A stretch of 64,000 bases of DNA from Xanthomonas sacchari (lineage in GTDB: Bacteria; Pseudomonadota; Gammaproteobacteria; Xanthomonadales; Xanthomonadaceae). The notes below the pieces were generated by a model. That model had not been told where the DNA came from. It ran no database searches and saw nothing but the letters and a program-made list of their open reading frames with translations. The stretch is from positions 2,108,001 through 2,172,000 of the forward strand of contig NZ_CP132343.1 of the NCBI RefSeq assembly GCF_040529065.1, written 5' to 3'. A program made the position numbers and the translations under genes. Below are positions 1 to 9,041 of the stretch, piece by piece (within the stretch, counting starts at the first letter, position 1; every line of letters starts with the position of its first letter).

Positions 1-222
1 ACCCCGCAGGGCCCGCTGAGCTACCAGCTGCGGCGGCAGAAGAACCGCCTGCTGCTGAACATTCCCGACGGCCTGCACATGCCCAGCGGCGGCCTGGTGC
101 TGCCGTGGCCATACCCGGGCGAACCGGGCCGCACCCTGGTCAACGGCGAAACCGCGCAGTGGGAGCACGGCGAACTGCGCATCCACGCGTTGCCGGCGGA
201 TGTGCAGATTGAGGTGCGTTGA
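1..222 (+). CDS. C-terminal end of an unidentified protein (partial)
   Basis: An open frame enters from the left edge and ends with TGA at 220-222, giving 73 residues of a C-terminus. It is polar and glycine/proline rich, with a segment like SGGLVLPWPYPG, and looks like a beta-rich domain such as those that end large glycoside-hydrolase-like or discoidin-type secreted proteins. That family guess is weak. A strong intrinsic terminator follows at 268-297, so this is the end of a transcription unit converging on the eda operon. Confidence 0.55.
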   Translation, partial: TPQGPLSYQLRRQKNRLLLNIPDGLHMPSGGLVLPWPYPGEPGRTLVNGETAQWEHGELRIHALPADVQIEVR

Positions 223-226
223 AGCT

Positions 227-373
227 GGGAATCGGGAGTCGGGAATAGGGAATCGCAACAGCAAAAGAAAAAGCGCCGGCATGCCGGCGCTTTTTTTGCT
301 TCTGGAGTCCTGAGCTGTGAGAGCCGAGGTTCGGGCTTTTACCGATTCCCGATTCCCGACTCCCGATTCCCGG
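227..373. repeat. Heptamer (GGGAATC) palindrome, copy 1
   Basis: The left arm (227-256) is a run of GGGAATC/GGGAGTC heptamers. The right arm (343-373) is the inverted version (GATTCCC/GACTCCC). Together they can fold as a long imperfect hairpin whose loop holds the terminator at 268-297. The right arm lies inside the 3' end of eda and encodes its last residues. It belongs to the same dispersed family as the copies at 3028, 7837, 11648, 14587 and 38732. Confidence 0.7.
268..297. terminator. Bidirectional intrinsic terminator
   Basis: A near-perfect GC-rich inverted repeat (AAAGCGCCGGC and GCCGGCGCTTT) is flanked by an A-run on the left and a seven-T run on the right. It can terminate the rightward gene ending at 222 and also the leftward eda transcript ending at 339. 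Confidence 0.85.
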
Positions 374-1019
374 CTTCACGCACGATCGCGGCCGCCTTCG
401 CCGAGCTCTCGCGCACCTTGTCCCAGGCGCCGTCGGCCAGCCAGTCCTTGGGCACCATCCACGAGCCGCCGATGCAGACCACGTTGGGCTGGGCCAGGTA
501 CTCGGCGGCGGTGCTTTCGCCGATGCCGCCGGTGGGGCACAGCTTGAGCTCGGCCAGGGGGCCGGCCAGGCCCTTGAGCATCGCCAGGCCGCCGACGGCG
601 GAGGCGGGGAACAGCTTGCACACGCGGAAGCCGCGCTCCATCAGCGCCAGCAGCTCGCTGGGGGTGGCCGCGCCCGGCACCACCGGCAGCGGCGCCTGCG
701 CCAGGGCGTCGGCCAGGGTCGGGGTGGTGCCAGGGGTGACGATGAAGTCGGCGCCGGCGTCGATCGACTGCTGCAGCTGGGTGGCGTTGAGCACGGTGCC
801 GGCGCCGATCACGATGTCCGGCAGTTCGCGCTTGAGCATCGCCAGCGCTTCCATCGCCACCGGCGTGCGCAGGGTCAACTCGATCGCCGGCAGGCCGCCT
901 TCGAGCAGCGCGGCCGACACGCGGCGCGCTTCTTCCAGGGTGTGGACGGTGACGACGGGCAGGATGCCGGCCGCGCGCAGCAGCTGCTCGGCCTTGGTCT
1001 GGTGTTCGGCGATGGTCAT
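339..1019 (-). CDS. eda: KDPG/KHG aldolase
   Basis: 2-Keto-3-deoxy-6-phosphogluconate aldolase (226 aa) splits KDPG into pyruvate and glyceraldehyde-3-phosphate, the last step of the Entner-Doudoroff pathway. It is a class I TIM-barrel enzyme. The Schiff-base lysine lies in the RVCKLFPAS segment, and GAGTVL and VTPGTTP loops are present. It follows edd on the same strand with a 72-nt gap, as the last gene of the zwf-glk-pgl-edd-eda unit. The C-terminus is odd: the final 13 or so residues (ending ESGIGNR) are encoded by the right arm of the heptamer palindrome, so the repeat has supplied a new tail and stop codon. Confidence 0.95.
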   Translation of the reverse strand: MTIAEHQTKAEQLLRAAGILPVVTVHTLEEARRVSAALLEGGLPAIELTLRTPVAMEALAMLKRELPDIVIGAGTVLNATQLQQSIDAGADFIVTPGTTPTLADALAQAPLPVVPGAATPSELLALMERGFRVCKLFPASAVGGLAMLKGLAGPLAELKLCPTGGIGESTAAEYLAQPNVVCIGGSWMVPKDWLADGAWDKVRESSAKAAAIVREAGNRESGIGNR

Positions 1020-1091
1020 GGGCGTCTCGGTTGCGAAGGAGGGCGAGGCCCCGGCCGCGCACGGCCAGGGCAGGGTGAGGCAGGCGGCGGC

Positions 1092-3008
1092 TCAGGCGTC
1101 CTTGGATTCGTGCGGCGCGGCGGCGGCCTCGGCGTCGCGGCCCAGGTCGTACTCGGCGTCGTAGTTCCACAGGTCGCCGTCGGCGGCCGGCGGGCCGCAG
1201 GAGATCGACAGCGCGCCCTGGTCGGCGGGGCCGACCATGCGGCGGTTGAGTCCGAACAGGTTGCGGCCCAGGTCGTGCGCGGCCGGCGCGGTGTTCGGCG
1301 CCAGCGGGCGCGCGGCCCACTCGGCGGCGTCCACCAGCACTTCCAGGGTGCCGGCCTCGCCGTCCAGGCGCACGATGTCGCCTTCGCGCACCCGCGCCAG
1401 GGGGCCGCCGCGTGCCGCTTCCGGGGTCACGTGGATGGCCGCGGGGAACTTGCCGGATGCACCGGACAGGCGTCCGTCGGTGACCAGCGCCACGCGCCGG
1501 CCCTGGTTCTGCAGCAGGCCCAGCAACGGCGCCAGCGAATGCAGTTCCGGCATGCCGTTGGCCTGCGGGCCCTGGTAGCGCAGCACCACCACGAAGTCGT
1601 GCGGCAGCGCGCCGGCGGCGTGCAGCTTGTTCAGCGCCTGCGGCGCGTCGATCACCACGGCCGGCGCTTCGATAGTGCGGAACTGCGGCTTCACCGCCGA
1701 CAGCTTGATCAGCGAGCGGCCGAGGTTGCCGCGCAGCAGGCGCAGGCCGCCCTGCGCCTCGAACGGGTTGGACGCCGGGCGCACCACCGCCTCGTCGGCG
1801 CTCTTGGCCGGGCTCGGCACGTAGCTCAGCTTGCCGTCCTGCAGGCACGGCTCGTCGCCGTAGGCGCGCATGCCGCCGGGGACGATGGTGGCCAGGTCGT
1901 CGTGCATCAGCCCGGCGTCCATCAGCTCGCGGAACACGAAGCCGATGCCACCGGCGGCGGCGAAGTGGTTCACGTCGGCCTCGCCGTTCGGATACACCCG
2001 CGCCAGCAGCGGCACCAGCTGCGACAGCGCGTCCAGGTCGTCCCAGGTCAGCACGATGCCGGCCGCGCGCGCCACCGCCAGCCAGTGGATGGTGTGGTTG
2101 GTGGAGCCGCCGGTGGCCATCAGCGCGACCACCGCGTTGACGATGGCGCGCTCGTCGATCAAGCGGCCCAGCGGGCGGAAGTCGTTGCCCAGGGCGGTAA
2201 TGCGCAGCGCGCGCTCGGTCGCCTGCTGGGTCAGCGCCTCGCGCAGCGGGGTGCCGGGGTTGACGAAGGAGGCGCCCGGCAACTGCACGCCCATCGCTTC
2301 CAGCAGGACCTGGTTGGAGTTGGCGGTGCCGTAGAAGGTGCAGGTGCCGGGAGCGTGGTAGGACGCCGATTCGGCGGCCAGCAGTTCCTCGCGGGTGGCC
2401 TGGCCGGCGGCGTAGCGCTCGCGCACCTCGGCCTTCTGCTTGTTGGGGATGCCCGGGGTCATCGGCCCGGCCGGCACGAACACCGCCGGCAGGTGGCCGA
2501 AGGCCAGCGCGCCGATCAGCAGGCCCGGCACGATCTTGTCGCACACGCCCAGGTACAGGCTGGTGTCGAACATGTCGTGGCTGAGGCCGATCGCGGTGGC
2601 CTGGGCGATCACGTCGCGGGAGAACAGCGACAGTTCCATGCCAGGCCGGCCCTGGGTCACGCCGTCGCACATCGCCGGCACGCCGCCGGCCACCTGCGCG
2701 GTGGCGCCGAGCGCGCGCGCGGTGCTGCGGATGATCTCTGGGTAGTGCTCGAACGGCTGGTGCGCCGAGAGCATGTCGTTGTAGGCGGTGATGATGCCGA
2801 GGTTGGGGGTGATCCCGCCTTCCAGCCGGCTCTTGTCGGTGGGGCCGCAGGCGGCGAAGCCGTGGGCGAGGTTGCCGCAGCTCAGGCGGCTACGGAACGG
2901 ACCGTCGCGCAGCGCGGCGTCGATGCCGGCCAGGTAGGCGCGCCGCGACGGCGCACTGCGCTGGCGGATGCGTTCGGTGATCGCGTGGAGGGTCGGATGC
3001 AGGCTCAT
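1092..3008 (-). CDS. edd: 6-Phosphogluconate dehydratase
   Basis: Edd (638 aa) dehydrates 6-phosphogluconate to KDPG. It belongs to the IlvD/Edd Fe-S dehydratase family. Cluster-binding cysteines are visible in the family contexts GVCDKIVPG and [13 protein letters not shown], and length is normal. It sits between pgl and eda in the leftward operon. A 141-nt spacer carrying a heptamer palindrome separates it from pgl, so RNA structure may tune relative expression of the upstream and downstream halves. Confidence 0.97.
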   Translation of the reverse strand: MSLHPTLHAITERIRQRSAPSRRAYLAGIDAALRDGPFRSRLSCGNLAHGFAACGPTDKSRLEGGITPNLGIITAYNDMLSAHQPFEHYPEIIRSTARALGATAQVAGGVPAMCDGVTQGRPGMELSLFSRDVIAQATAIGLSHDMFDTSLYLGVCDKIVPGLLIGALAFGHLPAVFVPAGPMTPGIPNKQKAEVRERYAAGQATREELLAAESASYHAPGTCTFYGTANSNQVLLEAMGVQLPGASFVNPGTPLREALTQQATERALRITALGNDFRPLGRLIDERAIVNAVVALMATGGSTNHTIHWLAVARAAGIVLTWDDLDALSQLVPLLARVYPNGEADVNHFAAAGGIGFVFRELMDAGLMHDDLATIVPGGMRAYGDEPCLQDGKLSYVPSPAKSADEAVVRPASNPFEAQGGLRLLRGNLGRSLIKLSAVKPQFRTIEAPAVVIDAPQALNKLHAAGALPHDFVVVLRYQGPQANGMPELHSLAPLLGLLQNQGRRVALVTDGRLSGASGKFPAAIHVTPEAARGGPLARVREGDIVRLDGEAGTLEVLVDAAEWAARPLAPNTAPAAHDLGRNLFGLNRRMVGPADQGALSISCGPPAADGDLWNYDAEYDLGRDAEAAAAPHESKDA

Positions 3009-3027
3009 TGGCGGAAATGGCTATGAA

Positions 3028-3142
3028 GGGGGAATCGGGAATCGGGAATCGGGAATCGAAAGAGCGGGAATCGGAAATCGGAAGAGCAGGAACGCATCAG
3101 CGCGCAGCTGTTGCGAATCCCCAATCCCCAATCCCCAATCCC
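3028..3142. repeat. Heptamer palindrome, copy 2 (pgl-edd spacer)
   Basis: Four tandem GGGAATC units at 3028-3057 are followed by two degenerate units, then by inverted AATCCCC units at 3113-3142. The arms face each other across about 55 nt and would form a hairpin in the polycistronic mRNA between pgl and edd. Confidence 0.7.
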
Positions 3143-3149
3143 GGCCTCA

Positions 3150-3869
3150 TCACTCGCACCAATGCACGCGCAGGCGCGCACCCGGCGTATCGAAGGCGAC
3201 GCGGATCGGATACTCGTGCGGATCGGTGCCGGCCAGCGCGCGCTCCAGCACCTCCAGCTTCTGCTTGCCGCGCAACAGCAGCATGCGCTGGCCGATCGGC
3301 GCCAGGCCGGCCGGGGTCAGGGTGATGCGCAGCGGCCAGGTGTTGGCGCCGGGGCAACCGGTGGCGTCGAGCGCGGCGTAGGGCAGCGGGTTGGTCAGCG
3401 CCTTGTTCAGGTCGGTGGCGCCGGGGAACAGCGAGGCGGTGTGGCCGTCGCCGCCCATGCCCAGCACCGCCATGCACGCGGCCGGGGCGTGCTGCGCGTG
3501 CAGGTTGGCGGCGTGCACGCTCTCCTGCAGCGGCTTGCCGACCCGCACCAGCGGTTCGAAACGCGCCTCCTCGGCGCGGTCCAGCAGGCTGTGCCGGACC
3601 AGGTAGGCGTTGCTGTCGCTGTCCTGCGGCGACAGCCAGCGCTCGTCGACCAGGCCGACTTCCAGCTTCGACCAGTCCAGCGGCAACTCGGCCAGTGCCT
3701 GGTACACCGGCGCCGGGGTGGTGCCGCCGGACAGCAGCAGGCGCGCGCCGCCGCGGCGCTGGATCTCCTCGCGCAGCGCGGTGCCGATCTCGGCCGCCGC
3801 CGCGTCGATCCATTCGTCCGGATCGTCGTAGCGGATCAGCGTGATGCGGTCGGACAGCGTGGGGCTCAT
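3150..3869 (-). CDS. pgl: 6-Phosphogluconolactonase
   Basis: Pgl (239 aa) hydrolyses 6-phosphogluconolactone to 6-phosphogluconate. The family motifs LLSGGTTPAPVYQAL and VDERWLSPQDSDSN are present, as is the GMGGDGHTASLFPG phosphate-binding loop. The ATG at 3867-3869 is chosen because it begins the conserved protein and overlaps the glk stop in an ATGA arrangement, which points to translational coupling. The same frame is open far upstream, but that stretch is the shadow of glk. Confidence 0.95.
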   Translation of the reverse strand: MSPTLSDRITLIRYDDPDEWIDAAAAEIGTALREEIQRRGGARLLLSGGTTPAPVYQALAELPLDWSKLEVGLVDERWLSPQDSDSNAYLVRHSLLDRAEEARFEPLVRVGKPLQESVHAANLHAQHAPAACMAVLGMGGDGHTASLFPGATDLNKALTNPLPYAALDATGCPGANTWPLRITLTPAGLAPIGQRMLLLRGKQKLEVLERALAGTDPHEYPIRVAFDTPGARLRVHWCE

Positions 3870-4873
3870 GCGATGGCTCCTGGGGATTGCCGCGCGGCGT
3901 CCACCGCGTAGGCGGCGGCACCGAGCAGGCCGGGACGGGGGTGGATCACCGCCAGCGACGGCACCCGCGCCATGATCGACGAAAACCGGCCCTTGTGCTC
4001 GAAGCGCTGGCGGAACCCGGAATGCTGGATCGCGTCGAGCATCTTCGGCACCAGCCCGCCGGTCAGGAACACGCCGTCCCAGGCGCCCTGCATCAGCACC
4101 AGATCGCCGGCGATGGCGCCGAACACGGCGCAGAACACGTCCACCGTGCGCATCGCCCGGTAGTCGCCCTGCGCGGCGCGGGCGGTGATGTCCTCCGGCT
4201 GCAGCGGGCCCGGATCGTCGCCGGCGATCTCGCTGAGCGCGCGGTGGATGTTGACCAGGCCGGGGCCGCAGATCAGGCGCTCGTTGGAGACGCGGCCGAA
4301 CTGCTGCGACAGCAGTTCGAGGATGCGGATCTCCTCCGGCGTGCCCGGCGGGAAGCTGACGTGGCCGCCCTCGGTCTCCAGCGGGAAGCAGCGCCCGCCG
4401 CGCATCAGCAGGCCGCCCACGCCCAGGCCGGTGCCGGGGCCGATCACCCCATAGTTGCGCGGCACCTCGATCGGCGACGGCGTCCAGCTGGCGCCGCCGA
4501 CCTGGACCACGTCCTGCGGTCGCAGCAGGCTGATCGCCATCGCCTGCGCGGCGAAGTCGTTGATCAGGTGCAGTTCGTCGAAGCCGAGCATGGCGCGGGT
4601 GCGCGCCCGCGAGATCACCCACGGATGGTTGGTGATGCGCGCCTCGTCGCCGTCGACGCGGCCGGCGACCGCGAAGGTACCGCTGCGCGCGTCCACCCCG
4701 GTCTGTTCCAGGTAGTGGCGGGCGGCGTCGCCCAGCGACGGGAATTCCACCACCGAGTAGGTCTGGGTGCTGTCGTCGAGCAGCGGCACCGAGGCGTCGA
4801 GATCGGCGAGGGCGAAACGGGCATTGGTGCCGCCGATGTCGGCGACCAGCACCGGGCGCTGCGGCGCGCTCAT
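3866..4873 (-). CDS. glk: Glucokinase
   Basis: Bacterial glucokinase (335 aa) of the ROK/GlcK-related hexokinase fold phosphorylates glucose with ATP. The N-terminal phosphate-1 motif VADIGGTNARFALADLD is clear, followed by NDFAAQAMAI and the GPGTGLGVGGL region typical of proteobacterial Glk. The start ATG at 4871-4873 overlaps the zwf stop, and its own stop overlaps the pgl start, so zwf-glk-pgl are a tightly coupled cassette feeding glucose into the Entner-Doudoroff branch. Confidence 0.95.
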   Translation of the reverse strand: MSAPQRPVLVADIGGTNARFALADLDASVPLLDDSTQTYSVVEFPSLGDAARHYLEQTGVDARSGTFAVAGRVDGDEARITNHPWVISRARTRAMLGFDELHLINDFAAQAMAISLLRPQDVVQVGGASWTPSPIEVPRNYGVIGPGTGLGVGGLLMRGGRCFPLETEGGHVSFPPGTPEEIRILELLSQQFGRVSNERLICGPGLVNIHRALSEIAGDDPGPLQPEDITARAAQGDYRAMRTVDVFCAVFGAIAGDLVLMQGAWDGVFLTGGLVPKMLDAIQHSGFRQRFEHKGRFSSIMARVPSLAVIHPRPGLLGAAAYAVDAARQSPGAIA

Positions 4874-6345
4874 TGCGCGACCTTCGGCGCGGCGCCGGAC
4901 TGGTCGCAGGAGACGTAGGCCTGCGCTTCCTCCGGCCCCCAGCTGCCGGCCGGGTAGGGCAGCAGCGGCAGCTGCGCCTGCGCCCAGGCGGCGCTGACGC
5001 TGTCGATCCAGGCCCAGGCGGCGCGGACTTCGTCGTCGCGCACGAACAGCGCATGGTTGCCGTTGAGCGCGTCGAGCATCAGCCGCTCGTAGGCGATGCG
5101 CCGGTGCAGGCCGGTGGGCACCGACAGTTCTAGTTCCAGCGGCTGCAGTTCCAGCGCGCCCCATTCCGGGCCGGCCAGGCTGCTCATCAGCCCCAGTTCG
5201 ATGTTCTCCTGCGGCTGCAACTGGAAGGTCAGCCGGTTCGGCGCCACCTGCTGCGCGGCCGGGCGCTCGAACAGCCAGTGGGTGACCGGCTTGAGCGTGA
5301 CCACCACGCGGGTGGAGCGCTCGGCCAGGCGCTTGCCGGTGCACAGGCGGAACGGCACGCCGGCCCAGCGCCAGTTGTCGATGTAGGCGGTGACCGCGGC
5401 GAAGGTCTCCACGTCGCTGCCTTCCGGCGGCTGGTAGGCCTGCGCCGGCTGGCCGTTGATGGTGCCGGCGGTGTAGCGCCCGCGCACGCTGTCGCGGGCG
5501 GCATGTTCTGCACTGAGCGGACGCAGCGCGCGCAGCACCTTGACCTTCTCGTCGCGGATGCGGTCGGCTTCCAGCGACGCCGGCGGCTCCATCGCCACCA
5601 GGCACAGCAGCTGCAGGATATGGCTCTGCACCATGTCGCGCAGCGCGCCGGAACGCGCGTAGTAGGCGTCGCGGCCGTCCACGCCTTCGCTCTCGGCGAC
5701 CAGGATGTCCACCGACTCGATGTAGTTGCGATTCCACACCGCTTCCAGCAGGGTGTTGCCGAAGCGCAGCGCGATCAGGTTCTGCACCGCGGCCTTGCCC
5801 AGGTAGTGGTCCAGGCGGAACACGCGGTCCTCGTCGATCAGCGCGCCGATCGCCTGCACGATCTCGCGGGCGCTGTCCGAATCGTGGCCGATCGGCTTCT
5901 CCAGCATCAGCCGGTGCGGTGCGGCCAGGGCGCCGCCCAGGGCCAGGCCCTGGCAGGTGCTGATGTACAGCCCCGGCGGGATCGCCAGGTAGCTCACGCA
6001 GCGGCGCGCGGTCAGATCGCGCACCGCGGCGGCCACCGATTCGGCATCGCGCAGGTCCACCGAGCGGTAGTCGATGCGCGCCAGCAGCGCCTGCACGATC
6101 GATTCGCCGATCTGCGGCATCGCCGCCTGCAGGCGCGGCTTGAGGATCTCGTGGAACTTGGCGGTGTCGTGCGGCGACAGCGCCAGTGCGCGGATGCGGA
6201 AGTCTTCCGGCAGGAAGCCGTCGTCGAGCATGCGCAGCAGCGAGGGGAACAGGTAGCGCTGGGCCAGATCGCCGGTGGCGCCGAACAACAGGAAGGTATC
6301 GTGCATCGGCCGGGTTTCGGTTTCGGGTGACATGGTGTCGATCAC
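4870..6345 (-). CDS. zwf: Glucose-6-phosphate 1-dehydrogenase
   Basis: Zwf (491 aa from the first ATG) oxidises glucose-6-phosphate to 6-phosphogluconolactone with NAD(P)+. The GATGDLAQRYLFPSL dinucleotide motif is near the N-terminus and the active-site RLDHYLGKAAVQNL motif is in the middle. In-frame ATGs at 6345, 6333 and 6306 are all possible. The conserved part begins at MHDTFLLFGATGDL, so the true start may be 6306. It is the first gene of the leftward operon and is divergent from the ABC ATPase gene at 6748. Confidence 0.95.
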   Translation of the reverse strand: MIDTMSPETETRPMHDTFLLFGATGDLAQRYLFPSLLRMLDDGFLPEDFRIRALALSPHDTAKFHEILKPRLQAAMPQIGESIVQALLARIDYRSVDLRDAESVAAAVRDLTARRCVSYLAIPPGLYISTCQGLALGGALAAPHRLMLEKPIGHDSDSAREIVQAIGALIDEDRVFRLDHYLGKAAVQNLIALRFGNTLLEAVWNRNYIESVDILVAESEGVDGRDAYYARSGALRDMVQSHILQLLCLVAMEPPASLEADRIRDEKVKVLRALRPLSAEHAARDSVRGRYTAGTINGQPAQAYQPPEGSDVETFAAVTAYIDNWRWAGVPFRLCTGKRLAERSTRVVVTLKPVTHWLFERPAAQQVAPNRLTFQLQPQENIELGLMSSLAGPEWGALELQPLELELSVPTGLHRRIAYERLMLDALNGNHALFVRDDEVRAAWAWIDSVSAAWAQAQLPLLPYPAGSWGPEEAQAYVSCDQSGAAPKVAQ

Positions 6346-6609
6346 CTGGGGGCTGGGAGTGACGTGGCGTGGGAAAGCGAACGGCGGCGACGGCCTGTAT
6401 CCGGCCGGTTCGGGCGAGGGCGTGACGCGGGAGGGCCGCCAGGCGGGAACGCACGATCCAGGAGATGAATACGACTGCCAGACCTCTGAGCATACCTCTC
6501 CAATGCCTCATGCTGCAGGTCGGTCGTCATCCGGCAGGATGACGGCGGCGCGCCGGAGCGGCGGCTGGCGGATCGCATTGCATGCCCTCCCAGGCTCGAT
6601 GTTGCCCCG

Positions 6610-6623
6610 TGAAAACGGTTACA
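6610..6623. promoter_or_regulatory. Candidate LacI/GalR-family operator
   Basis: TGAAAACGGTTACA fits the LacI-family half-site pattern TGnAAnCG.nTTnCA with the central CG pair. It lies 265 bp upstream of zwf and 125 bp upstream of the ABC ATPase start, in the 402-bp divergent intergenic region. The LacI assignment comes from the motif only. No regulator gene is in the window. The rest of 6346-6747 shows no convincing gene. Confidence 0.5.
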
Positions 6624-6747
6624 TGGCAGAATACCGCATCGCGATCCATTGTTGCCTGCGCGCGGGCATGATGCGACCCGAATTCGTATGCACTGCCCTC
6701 GGGAGGGACCGGCGGCAGCCCGTTCCTCACTGCCGGAAACCGGATAC

Positions 6748-7872
6748 ATGGCGAAAGTACAACTGGACAACATCCGCAAGGTCTACGACAACGGTCAGGT
6801 CGCCGTGCACGGGGCCAGCTTCGAAGTGGCCGACGGCGAACTGATGGTGCTGGTCGGGCCATCGGGCTGCGGCAAGTCCACGCTGCTGCGGATGATCGCC
6901 GGCCTGGAAGAGATCAGTGGCGGCGAGCTGCGCATCGGCGAGCGCGTGGTCAACGAGGTGGCGCCGAAGGACCGCGACATCGCAATGGTGTTCCAGAGCT
7001 ATGCGCTGTATCCGCACATGACCGTGGCCGAGAACCTGGCGTTCGGGCTCAAGCTGCGCGGCGAGAGCAAGGAGGTCATCCGCCAGCGCGTGGCCGCCGC
7101 CGCCGACACCCTGGGCCTGACCCCGATGCTGGACAAGCTGCCGCGCGCCATGTCCGGCGGCCAGCGCCAGCGCGTGGCGCTGGGTCGCGCGCTGGTGCGC
7201 GAGCCGGCGGTATTCCTGCTCGACGAGCCGCTGTCCAACCTGGACGCCAAGCTGCGCCACTCGGTGCGTACCGAGATCGCGCAACTGCACCGCAAGCTCG
7301 GCACCACCATGATCTACGTCACCCACGACCAGGTCGAGGCGATGACCCTGGGCCAGCGCATCGTCGTGCTCAAGGACGGGGTGATCCAGCAGATCGACAC
7401 GCCGATGGCGCTGTACGACCGCCCGGCCAACCTGTTCGTGGCCGGTTTCCTCGGCAGCCCGGCGATGAACGTGCTGCGCGGGCGGCTGGTGGAGGAGGGC
7501 GGCCTGCAGCTGCAGTTGCAGGACGGCGACCGGGTGCCGCTGCCGGGTGCGCAGGTCGCGCCGCAATGGCTGGGCCGGGAGCTGGCGATCGGCGTGCGGC
7601 CGGAGCACCTGCAGCCCAGCGACGACGCGCAGGGCGGCTTCGAGGCCACCATCGAGGTGATCGAGCCGGTCGGCAACGAGATCTTCGTCAATCTCAGCCA
7701 CGGCGCGCAGCCGCTGGTGATGCGGGTGGCGCCGCGCGCGCTGCCGGGCCTGGGCGAGCGCCTGCGGGTGGCGGTGCGCGGCGACGCGCTGCACTTCTTC
7801 GATGCCGAGAGTGGGGGGCGCCTGGAGGCGCGGGATTCGGGATTTGGGATTGGGGATTCGCAACAGCCGTAA
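6748..7872 (+). CDS. ugpC: Sugar ABC transporter ATP-binding protein (UgpC/MalK type)
   Basis: The 374-residue ATPase has Walker A GPSGCGKST at residues 37-45, a Q-loop VFQSYALYPHMTV, signature MSGGQRQRVALGRAL, Walker B VFLLDEPLSNLDAK and the H-loop THDQVEAMTL. A C-terminal regulatory TOBE/OB domain follows, as in MalK/UgpC/MsmK. No permease or binding protein lies nearby, so it is probably a shared energiser for sugar importers encoded elsewhere. ATG 6748 is chosen because it begins the conserved protein; upstream in-frame ATGs give an unconserved leader. The last dozen or so residues (RDSGFGIGDSQQP) come from a heptamer repeat arm. Confidence 0.9.
   Translation: MAKVQLDNIRKVYDNGQVAVHGASFEVADGELMVLVGPSGCGKSTLLRMIAGLEEISGGELRIGERVVNEVAPKDRDIAMVFQSYALYPHMTVAENLAFGLKLRGESKEVIRQRVAAAADTLGLTPMLDKLPRAMSGGQRQRVALGRALVREPAVFLLDEPLSNLDAKLRHSVRTEIAQLHRKLGTTMIYVTHDQVEAMTLGQRIVVLKDGVIQQIDTPMALYDRPANLFVAGFLGSPAMNVLRGRLVEEGGLQLQLQDGDRVPLPGAQVAPQWLGRELAIGVRPEHLQPSDDAQGGFEATIEVIEPVGNEIFVNLSHGAQPLVMRVAPRALPGLGERLRVAVRGDALHFFDAESGGRLEARDSGFGIGDSQQP
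7837..7863. repeat. Heptamer repeat arm inside the end of the ABC ATPase gene
   Basis: Four degenerate GGGATTC/GGGATTT/GGGATTG heptamers run to the end of the gene, and the stop is reached a few codons later. No inverted partner arm is evident before ygfZ. Confidence 0.6.
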
Positions 7873-7898
7873 GCGAAAGCTGGCGTTACGGCGCGCGC

Positions 7899-8771
7899 TC
7901 AGCGCGCCAGGCCGTCGACCAGTGGCTGCCACCGTGCGGGGTGGCCGTCGACGTCCAGTCCCGCCGGCGGCGCCTCCTCGAGCGGCAGCACCGCCAATGC
8001 CAGGGTGCCGGCGACGCTGACCACGCTGCCGAACGGCTGGCCGTCGCGCAGCACCGGTGCGTCGATGGCGACGGTCGCATCCACTTCCAGCAACTGCGCG
8101 GCGCGCTTGGCCTTGCCCAAGAAGTGGGTGCGGGCGACGATTTCCTGGCCGGGGTAGCAGCCCTTCTTGACGCTGAAGGCGTGCAGCCGGTCCAGGCCCA
8201 ACTGCTGCGGCGTCCATTGTTCGCGCTGGCTCGGCGCAAGCCGGGCCAGGCCCAGGCGCAGGTCGGCCGCGCGCCAGGCCTGCGCCAGCGCCGGGTCGGC
8301 GGCCGGCGCATCCGCGACCGGCGCCGGCACCAGGCGCAGGGTGCGCGGCAGGCCGTCGCCGCCCATGTCCAGTTCGATCACGCCGGCCTCATCGCGCGCC
8401 GACGCCGCGCCCCGGGCCTGCTCGGGTACGCTCAAACGACCGAAGGCATGCAGCGTGTCCTCGACCGTGACGCGCAGTTTGCGCCGGAACACGAAGCGGC
8501 CCAGTGCCGTCGCCAGTTCCTCGGCGCCGCCGTCGGCCAGCAGCATCAGCAAGGCGTCGTCGGCCTGGCGAAGTAGCGCAAACACCGCGATCACCCGGCC
8601 CTTGGCGGTGAGCCAGGCGTTCCATTGCCATTGCCCGGGTGCCAGCGCCTGCACGTCGTTGGCGAATTGCGCATGGGCGAAGGCCGCTGCATCCGGACCG
8701 CGCAAGGCGACGTATTGCAGGTGTGGCAAGGCGGAAAAACCGCCGGATTCCAGATTCAGGTTGTCAGGCAC
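7899..8771 (-). CDS. ygfZ: Folate-binding protein YgfZ (Fe-S/tRNA-modification maintenance)
   Basis: This 290-residue protein carries the YgfZ signature K-G-C-Y-x-G-Q-E at residues 203-210, with the redox-active cysteine at 205, followed by IVARTHFLGKAKR. YgfZ proteins bind tetrahydrofolate, resemble the GcvT fold and support certain Fe-S enzymes, including MiaB. It is divergent from the succinate dehydrogenase operon, with only about 40 bp between start codons. That spacing fits coordination with Fe-S enzyme assembly, though co-regulation is inferred. Confidence 0.93.
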   Translation of the reverse strand: MPDNLNLESGGFSALPHLQYVALRGPDAAAFAHAQFANDVQALAPGQWQWNAWLTAKGRVIAVFALLRQADDALLMLLADGGAEELATALGRFVFRRKLRVTVEDTLHAFGRLSVPEQARGAASARDEAGVIELDMGGDGLPRTLRLVPAPVADAPAADPALAQAWRAADLRLGLARLAPSQREQWTPQQLGLDRLHAFSVKKGCYPGQEIVARTHFLGKAKRAAQLLEVDATVAIDAPVLRDGQPFGSVVSVAGTLALAVLPLEEAPPAGLDVDGHPARWQPLVDGLAR

Positions 8772-8810
8772 GAGAGGGGAGGACTAAAATTGACGAGTTG
8801 TGAGACCCGC

Positions 8811-8981
8811 ATGATAGGCCAACCAACCCCCACACCCGAGTCCGATCCCGAAACGCAGCGGCCTGCCGAGGACACCCCTCCGCAGACCGAGCCTGCGCCG
8901 CGGGAGATCGGCGGGCGCGGCGGCCTCGAGCCGACGCGCTACGGCGACTGGGAGAAAAACGGACGCTGCATCGATTTTTGA
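8811..8981 (+). CDS. SDHAF4-like succinate dehydrogenase assembly factor (DUF1674)
   Basis: A 56-residue protein with a proline-rich acidic N-terminus and the conserved C-terminus GGRGGLEPTRYGDW followed by EKNGRCIDF. This is the signature of the DUF1674/SDHAF4 family, which in mitochondria binds flavinylated SdhA and helps it join SdhB. Its place as the first gene before sdhC supports the same role here. It is the first gene of the operon, and the only ATG giving the complete motif protein is at 8811. Confidence 0.85.
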   Translation: MIGQPTPTPESDPETQRPAEDTPPQTEPAPREIGGRGGLEPTRYGDWEKNGRCIDF

Positions 8982-9041
8982 GCAGCTTTGAGCCAACGCG
9001 GCCTTAAGCACGCCGCCCAGCCGAGACAACGAGCCCAGCGA

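Noticed and set aside
227-373. CRISPR-like array in the tandem GGGAATC heptamers
   Set aside because: Units are contiguous 7-mers without spacers and occur as inverted arms, so they are not CRISPR repeats. No cas genes present.
376-2670. Long reverse-strand open frame (764 codons) across eda and edd
   Set aside because: It is an alternative frame over the conserved eda and edd genes, with arginine-rich composition typical of GC-rich shadows and no motif.
942-3026. Long forward-strand frame across edd
   Set aside because: Antisense shadow of edd; no ribosome site or domain.
6622-6747. ATG at 6622 (in ACATGGCAGA) as the start of the ABC ATPase
   Set aside because: It is not in the frame of the ATPase and lies inside the palindrome; the conserved protein starts at 6748.
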